Of a stretch of DNA of 7,360 bases, positions 1 to 6,308 are shown in pieces. Origin of the DNA: an uncultured Lachnospiraceae bacterium (GTDB lineage Bacteria; Bacillota; Clostridia; Lachnospirales; Lachnospiraceae); the NCBI GenBank assembly GCA_947653315.1, contig CANTGP010000143.1:1-7360 (forward strand). The letters run 5' to 3'. Numbering within the stretch: position 1 is the stretch's first letter; each line of letters starts with the position of its first letter. The notes beneath the pieces were generated by a model. The model ran no database searches. It was not told where the DNA came from and worked only from the letters and a program-made list of their open reading frames with translations. Made by a program: the position numbers and the translations under genes.

Positions 1-27
1 ATTTCCGTGGCCGGAGCAGACTGCCCC

Positions 28-56
28 TTCCCACACCCGCCAAAATCGGTTATAAT
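28..56 (+). promoter_or_regulatory. Putative sigma-A promoter for the LUD-domain gene
   Basis: A perfect -10 hexamer TATAAT lies at 51-56. A weaker -35 candidate, TTCCCA (4 of 6 consensus matches), lies 17 bases upstream at 28-33. The predicted transcript would begin near position 63, about 30 bases before the start codon. The -10 is convincing and the -35 is not. Bases 1-27 are GC-rich with no recognisable gene and may be the tail of an upstream region. Confidence 0.55.
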
Positions 57-79
57 CATCATACAAAAAGTAAACCGAT

Positions 80-86
80 AAGGAGG
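80..86 (+). promoter_or_regulatory. Ribosome binding site of the LUD-domain gene
   Basis: AAGGAGG at 80-86 is a near-perfect anti-16S match, 8 bases before the ATG at 95. It fixes that start codon and predicts efficient translation. Confidence 0.85.
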
Positions 87-94
87 CAAACCAT

Positions 95-730
95 ATGACA
101 CACAAACAAGCTGCCTTTCAGACAGCCACCGGAACCATTATCAAAAACCTGGAACAAAGGGGAATGGAAGGATATTTTTTTGAGGACCGCGCATCCTGCG
201 TGGATGCCATTCTCGCATCCATTCCCGAACAAAGCACCGTTTCCTGGGGCGGAAGCGAATCCATAAAAGAATCCGGCCTGATGGACCGGATCAAAAACGG
301 AAACTATCGGCTTATCGACCGGTTTAGCGCTACCACACCGGAAGAAAGCAGGAAACTGTATGCACAGGCAGTCCTTTCCGACTACTACCTGATGAGTTCC
401 AATGCCGTGACACTGACCGGCGAACTGGTCAACATAGACGGCACCGGCAACCGCGTGGCATGTTTAATCCACGGACCGCAAAACGTCATCTTAGTCGTCG
501 GCATGAACAAAATCGTTACCGATATCGCGGCAGGACTGGAAAGGGTGCGCAACTTCGCTTCCCCTCCCAACGCCAAACGCTTAAACCGCCAAACGCCCTG
601 CAATGCCACCGGTTACTGCAACGACTGCCTTTCCCCCGACTGCATGTGCAACCAAATTGTCATCACACGCCGCAGCGGCATCAAAGGACGGATTAAAGTA
701 TATTTTGTAGCGGAAGAACTGGGTTATTGA
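95..730 (+). CDS. LUD-domain (DUF162, lactate-utilization type) protein with C-terminal cysteine cluster
   Basis: This 211-residue cytoplasmic protein is a stand-alone LUD-domain protein, the family annotated as 'lactate utilization protein' and related to LutC/LldG. Sequence marks are the WGGSES segment (about residues 51-56), the [14 protein letters not shown] block (107-120), the VGMNKIV segment (135-141) and a C-terminal [12 protein letters not shown] block (167-178). The cysteines at 169, 175, 178, 183 and 185 could bind an iron-sulfur cluster or another metal. Family knowledge links LUD proteins to L-lactate oxidation (LutABC), but no lutA or lutB lies beside it, so its substrate is unknown and the lactate label is only inherited. 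The start is fixed by a strong ribosome binding site. The gene is probably monocistronic, and its last 7 bases overlap the end of the convergent sensor gene. Confidence 0.88.
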   Translation: MTHKQAAFQTATGTIIKNLEQRGMEGYFFEDRASCVDAILASIPEQSTVSWGGSESIKESGLMDRIKNGNYRLIDRFSATTPEESRKLYAQAVLSDYYLMSSNAVTLTGELVNIDGTGNRVACLIHGPQNVILVVGMNKIVTDIAAGLERVRNFASPPNAKRLNRQTPCNATGYCNDCLSPDCMCNQIVITRRSGIKGRIKVYFVAEELGY

Positions 731-753
731 ACCAGTTCTTCCATTTTCTCTTT
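712..753 (+). terminator. Hairpin terminator across the overlapping ends of two convergent genes
   Basis: A perfect 11-bp inverted repeat, GGAAGAACTGG (712-722) and CCAGTTCTTCC (732-742), has a 9-base loop and is followed on the + strand by the T-rich stretch ATTTTCTCTTT (743-753). It is well placed to terminate the LUD transcript. The left arm lies within the LUD coding sequence and the right arm within the sensor coding sequence. On the - strand the bases after the stem are A-rich rather than T-rich, so it should terminate leftward transcription poorly. Confidence 0.65.
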
Positions 754-2673
754 TAACCTGGTGGATACTTCCCCTACTTCGGTGGTTGCCGCGGCGATTT
801 CCTCCGTGGCTGCCGCCAGGCTCATAACCCTTTGGTTGACGCCGTCGATAATCCGGATGAGCTGGTCCGCCTTCGCCATCAGTGTTTCCACGGCTTCCCC
901 GATTTTCGCCTGGTTCGCTTCACTGTCCGCCGCCGTGTCCTTGGAGGAATCCGCCAGTTTCTTGATGTTCTCCGCAATAATGGCAAATCCCCTGCCCGCG
1001 CTTCCCGCACGCGCCGCCTCTATGCTGGCGTTCAGCGAAAGAAGATTCGTCTCGTCCGCCACGTTTGTAATTTCCTCGTTATTGCTCTGCAGACTGTGGG
1101 TCAGCGTTTCAATGATTTCCAGCGACCCTTTTAACTGCTCGCTGAACTCCACCACTTCCATCATCAGCATGTTGATGCCGGTGCTTTCCTCCGCGTTGTT
1201 GTTGTTTCCAAGCGCCATCTCATGGATGGATTTATCCAAAAGCTCGAAATCCTGGCTGACTTCTTCCACCAAATCGGAAATCTGCCGGTTCTTCCGTTCA
1301 ATAATCTCATTTTTATCCTGCATTTCTTTGGAAAGCGCTTCTGCCGTTTCCTTTTCGATTTCAATGGTATTTTTCATGTAATGCAGGCAGTTGGTTTTCG
1401 TATTGCAGCCGTTGTAAATTGCCTTTGCCATCTTCGTACAGGTCTCATAACCGCATGCGGAACAGTTAATCTTCTTTTCCTGCACCGTCCCTTTTTCCAT
1501 GCTCCGGAAAATCTCCTCCAATTCCGCCTCGTTCGGCTTCTTAATAACGATTTCCTTGGAATGGTCGGTATATTTCCGGATAAAATCATTGATATCCAGC
1601 TTCGAGAACTGGCTGTTTAATTTGCGCAGCCTTTGTTTCGGGGAAAGCCCCTTTGCAAAAGGATGGTTCATTCCGTTCCGCTTGCTTTTTTCCCTGATTT
1701 CCCAAAGGGCATACAGGTTATCGTCATCTTCGGCTTTCCTGGCTTCAATTGCCGTACCGTACACGCAGCCGTTGGCGCAGTTTAAAGCATCCACCATAAA
1801 AGGAAGCTGTTTGCCTTTCAGCACCCGTTCCCGGTAATCCTCCAAAAATTCATACATATGCTTCTCGCCCTCTACCTGGCGCACAAACACTTCTTCCCCG
1901 CAGAACCAATACACATTTTCCTTTAAACCGCCGGGCATCGGATAGATGGAGCCAAGACCGTACTCGATTTCATCGGAAACATCCGATCCTTTGATATTGT
2001 GTTTGCGCACATATTCCATCAGATGCTCAAACGTCACGTTATAGGAAACATAGCCATATGTATTCGGGTCTTCGATTTCGTTTTTCTTCGCTATGCACGG
2101 ACTGATAAATGCCAGTTTATCCGGCAGCTTCATGTATTTCTTCACGTAAATGGCGGCGCACATCAACGGGGAATGGACCGGAACCAGCTTCGGAATCAGC
2201 TCCGGCACGTATTTCTCGATGTAACCGACCACCGCCGGACAGGGCTGTGAAATCCCTCCCTTAAAATTATGCTCCGTAATGTATTTAATGTAACCCCAAG
2301 TGGTAATATCCGCCCCGAAACTCACGCTGATGATATGGTTGGCGCCCAGGTTCTTCAGCCCGCCCAGCACGGATGCATACTCCTTCGGATAATTCGCCAA
2401 AAATGCCGGCGCCAGCAGCAGGGAAATCTTCTCCCCCTTTTTCAAATCCGCAAAAAAGCGTTCGGTATCGTCCCGGAAGCTCCTCGCTTCATGCTCACAG
2501 GCATCAAAACATGCCCCGCAACTAATGCACGCTTTCCCGTCCACCACGATTTTATTGGATCCGTTCTCCTCTACCGCATAATTTGCGGTAAGCACCGGAC
2601 ATGCGGAAATACACTTATTGCACCCGATACAATTTTCATTTGTATAAACCAATGCCTCCGTTTCCATACTCAT
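724..2673 (-). CDS. Sensory [FeFe]-hydrogenase-like protein fused to a methyl-accepting chemotaxis signalling domain
   Basis: This 649-residue cytoplasmic protein has several parts in order. Residues 8-65 are a 2x[4Fe-4S] ferredoxin domain (Cys15/18/21/25 and Cys49/52/55/59). Residues about 80-310 are an [FeFe]-hydrogenase large-subunit-like domain with the three H-cluster motifs: L1 SQPCPA (Cys145), L2 SPCIAKKNE (Cys193) and L3 NCANGCVYG (Cys299, Cys303). Residues 404-429 are a Cx2Cx4Cx16C 4Fe-4S domain of the RnfB/CO-dehydrogenase-gamma type. Residues about 435-649 are a coiled coil with an MCP tip ([16 protein letters not shown], 542-557). There is no transmembrane or HAMP segment. Catalytic enzymes carry a proton-relay cysteine just before the L1 cluster cysteine; here it is Pro144. 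I infer an H2 or redox sensor signalling to CheA/CheW or another coiled-coil partner. The domain calls are firm. The sensory role follows from known HydS-like group C/D proteins and is not proven. Confidence 0.9.
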   Translation of the reverse strand: MSMETEALVYTNENCIGCNKCISACPVLTANYAVEENGSNKIVVDGKACISCGACFDACEHEARSFRDDTERFFADLKKGEKISLLLAPAFLANYPKEYASVLGGLKNLGANHIISVSFGADITTWGYIKYITEHNFKGGISQPCPAVVGYIEKYVPELIPKLVPVHSPLMCAAIYVKKYMKLPDKLAFISPCIAKKNEIEDPNTYGYVSYNVTFEHLMEYVRKHNIKGSDVSDEIEYGLGSIYPMPGGLKENVYWFCGEEVFVRQVEGEKHMYEFLEDYRERVLKGKQLPFMVDALNCANGCVYGTAIEARKAEDDDNLYALWEIREKSKRNGMNHPFAKGLSPKQRLRKLNSQFSKLDINDFIRKYTDHSKEIVIKKPNEAELEEIFRSMEKGTVQEKKINCSACGYETCTKMAKAIYNGCNTKTNCLHYMKNTIEIEKETAEALSKEMQDKNEIIERKNRQISDLVEEVSQDFELLDKSIHEMALGNNNNAEESTGINMLMMEVVEFSEQLKGSLEIIETLTHSLQSNNEEITNVADETNLLSLNASIEAARAGSAGRGFAIIAENIKKLADSSKDTAADSEANQAKIGEAVETLMAKADQLIRIIDGVNQRVMSLAAATEEIAAATTEVGEVSTRLKEKMEELVQ

Positions 2674-2680
2674 CCAATTC

Positions 2681-2686
2681 TCCTCC
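2681..2686 (-). promoter_or_regulatory. Ribosome binding site of the sensor gene
   Basis: Read on the - strand, GGAGGA at 2686-2681 lies 7 bases before the ATG at 2673. This favours the first ATG over the second in-frame ATG two codons later. Confidence 0.8.
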
Positions 2687-2803
2687 TTGGCATAAAATTC
2701 CCTTATTTCCCCGCTTTTTTATTCCCCCGGCAATGAAACAAGCTCCATGCCTAATACAGCCGTTGGGGCGCCTGTGCATATGGCACATGCCGCATCCTAT
2801 TTC

Positions 2804-2839
2804 TGCATGGGGACATCTTACACAAACTGTCTCCATGCA
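2804..2839 (-). promoter_or_regulatory. Strong inverted repeat at the predicted 5' end of the sensor mRNA
   Basis: The 12-base arms TGCATGGGGACA (2804-2815) and TGTCTCCATGCA (2828-2839) are complementary except at one position and enclose a 12-base loop. The repeat begins only a few bases downstream of the predicted transcription start. It could be an mRNA-stabilising 5' hairpin, a regulatory leader element or a repressor operator. The two arms and their position are seen directly; the function is inferred. Confidence 0.5.
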
Positions 2840-2848
2840 CACAATTAT

Positions 2849-2876
2849 ATTTTAACATATTACATATACTTTTCAA
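2849..2876 (-). promoter_or_regulatory. Putative sigma-A promoter for the sensor gene
   Basis: On the - strand, TTGAAA (2876-2871) and TAAAAT (2854-2849) are separated by 16 bases in a strongly AT-rich island. An overlapping TATAAT (2848-2843 or so) is an alternative -10 but would be spaced too far from this -35. The predicted start near 2842 gives a leader of about 165 bases. Confidence 0.5.
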
Positions 2877-2991
2877 CCCTTTTCTTCCGTCTTTTGTGCA
2901 TTTTCAACAGTACAAAGGACAAATCAGGCAGGAAAAGGTTTTTCTCTCCAACCGCCGCGCGACCCGTGCGCCGCCTTAACGGCATATTCCC

Positions 2992-3051
2992 AAAAAAGAC
3001 AGGGCACGGAAAAAGGACGTTTTACCGCCCTTTTCCGTGTCCTGTCTTTTT
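2992..3051 (-). terminator. Rho-independent terminator of glyA
   Basis: A very long stem joins about 2993-3013 (starting AAAAAGACAGGGCACGGAAA) with 3030-3051 (TTTTCCGTGTCCTGTCTTTT at its core). It holds one G-U type pair and is followed by a run of Ts on either strand. It begins 10 bases after the glyA stop codon. The symmetric A/T flanks would let it work in both directions, which would also insulate the sensor promoter. Confidence 0.9.
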
Positions 3052-3061
3052 ATCCGTCTTT

Positions 3062-4300
3062 TTATATAAGAGGATATTTATCCGTCAATTCCTGTACGAT
3101 TGCCCTTGCCTTCGGAATCCCTACCTCGCCTTCCTTAATGACAAACGCAATCGCTTCCGCAATCCTCTCCATGTCCGCCGTATCCATGCCCCTGGACGTA
3201 ACTGCCGGGGTACCGAGACGGATGCCGCTGGTCACAAACGGGGATTTCGGATCGTTGGGGATGGTGTTTTTATTCGCCGTAATATGCGCTTCATCCAACA
3301 GCTTTTCCACCGCCTTGCCCGTCAAATCAAAATTCGTCAGGTCTACCAGCATCAGGTGATTGTCCGTACCGCCGGAAACAATCTTAATTCCCCGGTCCAT
3401 CAATCCCTTGCAGAGCGCCTGTGCATTATCCACAATCCCCTTTTGGTAAGTCTTAAACCCGTCGCTGAGCGCTTCCTTAAAACATACCGCCTTTGCCGCG
3501 ATCACATGCATCAGCGGACCGCCCTGGATACCGGGGAATACGGCTTTGTTAAAGTTATATTTGTCTGCCGCTTCCTGGTTGCACAGGATCAGCCCCCCGC
3601 GGGGTCCGCGCAATGTCTTATGGGTCGTTGTCGTCACCACGTCCGCATAGGGCATCGGACTCGGATGGAGCCCTGCCGCCACAAGACCTGCTATGTGCGC
3701 CATATCCACCATAAGGACAGCGCCCACCTCGTCCGCAACTTCCCTGAATTTTCCGAAATCGATAGTCCTTGCGTAAGCGGAGGCCCCGGCAATTATCATT
3801 TTCGGCTTTGCCTCCAGCGCAATCTCCTGTAATTTTCCGTAATCGATAAATCCTTCGTCGTTAACCCCGTAAGGTACGATTTTAAAATATTTCCCGGAAA
3901 TATTTACCGGGCTGCCATGGGTCAGATGCCCGCCGTGGTCAAGGTTCATGCCCATGATGGTATCGCCCGGATTGCAGATGGCAAACTGTACCGCAAGGTT
4001 CGCCTGTGCGCCGGAATGGGGCTGCACGTTGGCATAATCACAGCCGAACAGTTCTTTCGCCCTTTCGATGGCAAGGTTCTCCACCACGTCCACGCAGCCG
4101 CAGCCGCCGTAATACCTTTTCCCCGGATACCCTTCCGCATATTTATTGGTCAGCGGACTGCCCATTGCCGCCATAACCGCCTTACTCACCCAGTTTTCCG
4201 ATGCAATCAGCTCAATATGGCTGTTCTGCCTCTCCTGCTCGTCCACAATCGCCTGTGCGACTTCCGGATCCACGTTTTTCACTTCATCAAATGAATACAT
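3062..4300 (-). CDS. glyA: Serine hydroxymethyltransferase
   Basis: GlyA is a cytoplasmic PLP enzyme that interconverts serine plus tetrahydrofolate with glycine plus 5,10-methylene-tetrahydrofolate, supplying one-carbon units for purines, thymidylate and methionine. The 412-residue length is normal for bacterial GlyA. Family marks include the IASENWVS segment (32-39), the [16 protein letters not shown] segment (52-67), HSGAQAN (95-101), the VDMAHIAGL segment (198-206) and [14 protein letters not shown] (223-236), whose Lys228 is the expected PLP Schiff-base lysine. The open frame continues upstream to 4489, but those 63 residues do not resemble the family. GGAGG lies 9 bases before the ATG at 4300, which settles the start. 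It has its own promoter and terminator and so appears to be a single-gene unit. No glycine or tetrahydrofolate riboswitch was recognised in the short leader. Confidence 0.98.
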   Translation of the reverse strand: MYSFDEVKNVDPEVAQAIVDEQERQNSHIELIASENWVSKAVMAAMGSPLTNKYAEGYPGKRYYGGCGCVDVVENLAIERAKELFGCDYANVQPHSGAQANLAVQFAICNPGDTIMGMNLDHGGHLTHGSPVNISGKYFKIVPYGVNDEGFIDYGKLQEIALEAKPKMIIAGASAYARTIDFGKFREVADEVGAVLMVDMAHIAGLVAAGLHPSPMPYADVVTTTTHKTLRGPRGGLILCNQEAADKYNFNKAVFPGIQGGPLMHVIAAKAVCFKEALSDGFKTYQKGIVDNAQALCKGLMDRGIKIVSGGTDNHLMLVDLTNFDLTGKAVEKLLDEAHITANKNTIPNDPKSPFVTSGIRLGTPAVTSRGMDTADMERIAEAIAFVIKEGEVGIPKARAIVQELTDKYPLI

Positions 4301-4309
4301 ATTCCGATT

Positions 4310-4314
4310 CCTCC
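4310..4314 (-). promoter_or_regulatory. glyA: Ribosome binding site of glyA
   Basis: On the - strand, GGAGG lies 9 bases before the ATG at 4300. It decides between this start and the in-frame upstream ATG at 4489, which has no such site. Confidence 0.8.
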
Positions 4315-4368
4315 GTTTTTCTTCCTTTTTCTTAGTTAGGAACAACTCCTTATCAAAACATATGTTGA

Positions 4369-4397
4369 AGTATACCATAAATTGTGCCGGATGAAAA
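4369..4397 (-). promoter_or_regulatory. glyA: Putative sigma-A promoter of glyA
   Basis: On the - strand, TTTTCA (4397-4392) and TATACT (4374-4369) are 17 bases apart. TGG immediately before the -10 makes it an extended -10 element. Transcription would start near 4362, giving a leader of about 60 bases. A 10-base perfect palindrome, AACATATGTT (4357-4366), sits on that start site. Confidence 0.6.
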
Positions 4398-4445
4398 CCA
4401 CATTTTAATTTTAGAAAAATTAAGAAAATTATATGAAAACTATTC

Positions 4446-4474
4446 TTTACTTCATAAACAAATGCTGATACAAT
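4446..4474 (+). promoter_or_regulatory. Putative sigma-A promoter of the lipid kinase gene
   Basis: TTTACT (4446-4451) and TACAAT (4469-4474) are separated by exactly 17 bases, and a TGA just before the -10 makes an extended -10. Transcription would start near 4481, about 35 bases before the kinase start codon. It is divergent from the glyA promoter, and the two -35 elements are about 50 bases apart. Confidence 0.65.
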
Positions 4475-4515
4475 GGGGAAAGATTTCAAAGCAAAAACAA
4501 CAAAAGAGGCATGCC

Positions 4516-5496
4516 ATGTACTATATTATTGTCAATCCCGCTTCCAAATCGGGAAGGGGACGGAAATTGTGGGCGGAGTTGGAACCGGTTTTCCGGCAGA
4601 GAAACATCCCGTACCGTGTCGTCTTTTCCAAAGGCGCCGGACATGTTACGCGGCTTGTGGCAAAACTGACCGCACCGGACAGACATCCCGCGGATGCCGC
4701 GCCGCTAAAGCTCATTCTCCTCGGCGGGGACGGTACCGTCAACGAAGCGCTGCAGGGGATTGCGGATTTTAACGGAATATGGCTCGGCTATATCCCCACC
4801 GGCTCCAGCAACGATTTGGCAAGGGATTTGGGTCTGCCGAAAGACCCGGCGCTTATTTTGGAAACCATATTAAAGGGAGATGTCGTCCGCACACTCGATT
4901 TGGGTACGCTTACTTATGGAAATGCAGGCGGAAATACAGATAAAAATGAAGATGCGGACACCGGGAAAGAGCGCAGGTATTTTGCGGTCAGCAGCGGCAT
5001 CGGTTTCGATGCGGCAGTCTGTGAAGAAGCGCTTTCCTCCCGTTTTAAGAAAACACTGAACCGGATGGGGCTTGGCAAACTGACTTACCTTTCCATCGCA
5101 TTGAAACAATTGGCGGCGGCGAAATCCGTTTCCTGTGACATCTATTTGGATGATGCGAAAGAACCGGTACATTTTCACCGTTTCCTGTTTACGGCATTTA
5201 TGATCCACCGGTATGAGGGCGGCGGTTTTAAGTTTTGTCCCATGGCGGATGCCACGGACGGCAGGCTGGATTTGTGCGTGGTCGGCAGGATTCCGAAAGC
5301 AGTGATATTGTTCGCCCTTCCCACGGCATTTTTCGGGAAACACTACATGTTCCCCGCCATCCGGCATTATGCCGCATCGAAAGCCGTCCTGCATTCCTCC
5401 ATGCCGCTGTGGGTACATACGGACGGGGAAGTTTCCCGCAGGGCGGACGAGATCACGGTTACCTGCACCGGCCGGCAAATCCGCATGATGATGTAA
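4516..5496 (+). CDS. Diacylglycerol kinase family lipid kinase (DgkB/YegS/BmrU type)
   Basis: This 326-residue soluble lipid kinase probably uses ATP to phosphorylate diacylglycerol or a related lipid at the membrane face, recycling diacylglycerol into phosphatidate. The catalytic DAGKc fold is marked by NPASKSGRG (7-15), [10 protein letters not shown] (70-79), [15 protein letters not shown] (94-108), GIGFDA (161-166), GGGF (235-238), ATDGRLDL (246-253) and HTDGE (301-305). The last two groups carry acidic residues typical of the Mg-binding and catalytic positions. An acidic, low-complexity insert (about 135-152) separates two strands and is probably a surface loop. The start at 4516 has AGAGG 6 bases upstream and begins with the usual MYYIIVNP strand; an upstream in-frame ATG at 4384 lies before the promoter and was discarded. 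The PAP2 gene follows 80 bases later. The true substrate (diacylglycerol, undecaprenol or another lipid alcohol) cannot be read from sequence alone. Confidence 0.92.
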   Translation: MYYIIVNPASKSGRGRKLWAELEPVFRQRNIPYRVVFSKGAGHVTRLVAKLTAPDRHPADAAPLKLILLGGDGTVNEALQGIADFNGIWLGYIPTGSSNDLARDLGLPKDPALILETILKGDVVRTLDLGTLTYGNAGGNTDKNEDADTGKERRYFAVSSGIGFDAAVCEEALSSRFKKTLNRMGLGKLTYLSIALKQLAAAKSVSCDIYLDDAKEPVHFHRFLFTAFMIHRYEGGGFKFCPMADATDGRLDLCVVGRIPKAVILFALPTAFFGKHYMFPAIRHYAASKAVLHSSMPLWVHTDGEVSRRADEITVTCTGRQIRMMM

Positions 5497-5529
5497 CGGA
5501 TTTGTCCGACTGTTTTTACCGCCGGCCGG
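5468..5529 (+). repeat. Nested inverted repeats at the end of the lipid kinase gene
   Basis: An outer perfect 9-base pair of arms, CCGGCCGGC (5468-5476) and GCCGGCCGG (5521-5529), encloses an inner 8-base pair, CAAATCCG (5476-5483) and CGGATTTG (5497-5504). The inner stem is followed after several bases by TGTTTTT (5511-5517), so it may act as a weak or partial terminator between the kinase and PAP2 genes. The kinase stop codon lies in the inner loop. Confidence 0.4.
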
Positions 5530-5576
5530 AAGCATTACCACATCACCTATCACATATACTGCAAAGAGGGGTTGTT

Positions 5577-6308
5577 ATGAAACATCTGATTTTGAAAATA
5601 TGCAAAAATGACATTACGGAACATACAAAATTAGGCAATTTTTACCAAAAATACAAACATGCCGTTCCGCTTTTGCTTTACGGCATCATCTATATGACGT
5701 GGTTCCTTTGGCTGGAGCGTAACGTGACGACGCATTATAAGGTCATCCATGTATCCCTGGACGATCATATTCCGTTTTGCGAATGGTTTGTCATCCCGTA
5801 TTTCCTTTGGTTCGCTTACGTCGCCCTCGTGGTTGCGTGGCTGTTCTTTAAGGATAAGGACGATTATTTCCGTACTTGTATTTTCCTGTTTACGGGCATG
5901 ACCGTTTTCCTCGTTATATCCACGCTGTTTCCCAACGGGCACCATCTGCGCCCGGCCGTGATGCCGAGGGACAATATACTGACCGCCATGGTGGCACATT
6001 TATACCGCACGGATACGCCCACTAACCTGTGGCCCAGCATCCATGTATACAACGCTTTGGGCGCACACATAGCGGTCATCCGCAACAGCCGGCTTGCCGG
6101 GAAGCGGAAGCTGTGTCTCTGTTCGCTTGTATTATGCATCTCCATCGTACTGTCCACCATGTTCATCAAACAGCATTCCGCGTTTGACGTTATCACCGGA
6201 CTCGTCATGGCGGCGGTCATGTACGGCGTAACTTACAAATACGATATCCTCGCGGTGTACCGGGAACGTGTCCGCGCACGCAAGAAAGCAACGCCGCAGG
6301 TAAACTAA
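5577..6308 (+). CDS. PAP2-family integral membrane phosphatase or phosphotransferase
   Basis: This 243-residue membrane protein has about five or six hydrophobic segments (roughly residues 29-45, 71-91, 101-117, 157-168, 178-194, 205-221). The PAP2 signature is recognisable: RP at 125-126, PSIH at 153-156 (usually PSGH) and H200-x3-D204 in the last motif, where the histidines are the expected catalytic residues. Family members dephosphorylate phosphatidate, undecaprenyl diphosphate or related lipids, or transfer phospho head groups; the PS[IL]H variant also occurs in Aur1-like transferases. The basic C-terminus (RERVRARKK) suits a cytoplasmic tail. The start is supported by GAGGGG just upstream and lies 80 bases after the lipid kinase, suggesting one operon. 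The end overlaps the convergent glycosyltransferase gene by 4 bases. Substrate and direction of the reaction are unknown. Confidence 0.82.
   Translation: MKHLILKICKNDITEHTKLGNFYQKYKHAVPLLLYGIIYMTWFLWLERNVTTHYKVIHVSLDDHIPFCEWFVIPYFLWFAYVALVVAWLFFKDKDDYFRTCIFLFTGMTVFLVISTLFPNGHHLRPAVMPRDNILTAMVAHLYRTDTPTNLWPSIHVYNALGAHIAVIRNSRLAGKRKLCLCSLVLCISIVLSTMFIKQHSAFDVITGLVMAAVMYGVTYKYDILAVYRERVRARKKATPQVN

Larger units (their letters stand above)
2674..2991. other. Gene-free region upstream of the sensor gene
   Basis: No convincing gene occupies this stretch between the sensor start and the glyA terminator. It holds the sensor promoter, a leader of about 165 bases with two inverted repeats, and about 110 further bases (2877-2991) in which I see no signal. 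An open frame on the + strand runs from 2747 into the glyA region, but it lacks a ribosome binding site and is mostly antisense to glyA. Confidence 0.6.

Noticed and set aside
2636..2842. Cysteine-rich open frame of 68 codons (eight Cys, CxxC pairs) in the sensor leader on the - strand
   Set aside because: There is no ribosome binding site before its ATG, it begins almost at the predicted transcript start, and it overlaps the sensor start. The CxxC pattern may be chance; conservation in relatives would reopen it.
2747..3832. Open frame of 361 codons on the + strand, starting in the sensor leader region
   Set aside because: Most of it is antisense to glyA. It has no ribosome binding site and its translation resembles no protein family.
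4301..4489. N-terminal extension of glyA by 63 codons
   Set aside because: It covers the glyA promoter and ribosome binding site, does not resemble SHMT, and the internal start at 4300 has a good GGAGG.
4384..4515. N-terminal extension of the lipid kinase by 44 codons
   Set aside because: It begins upstream of the predicted promoter, and the family N-terminus starts with the MYYIIVNP strand at 4516.
4870..5553. Open frame of 227 codons antisense to the lipid kinase
   Set aside because: It is a shadow of a well-recognised gene, with no family resemblance and no ribosome binding site.
5555..5560. TATACT as a promoter -10 for the PAP2 gene
   Set aside because: Transcription would begin at the ribosome binding site itself, and no -35 is evident.
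5235..5576. N-terminal extension of the PAP2 protein
   Set aside because: It lies out of frame under the lipid kinase and has no membrane-protein character. The start at 5577 has a ribosome binding site.
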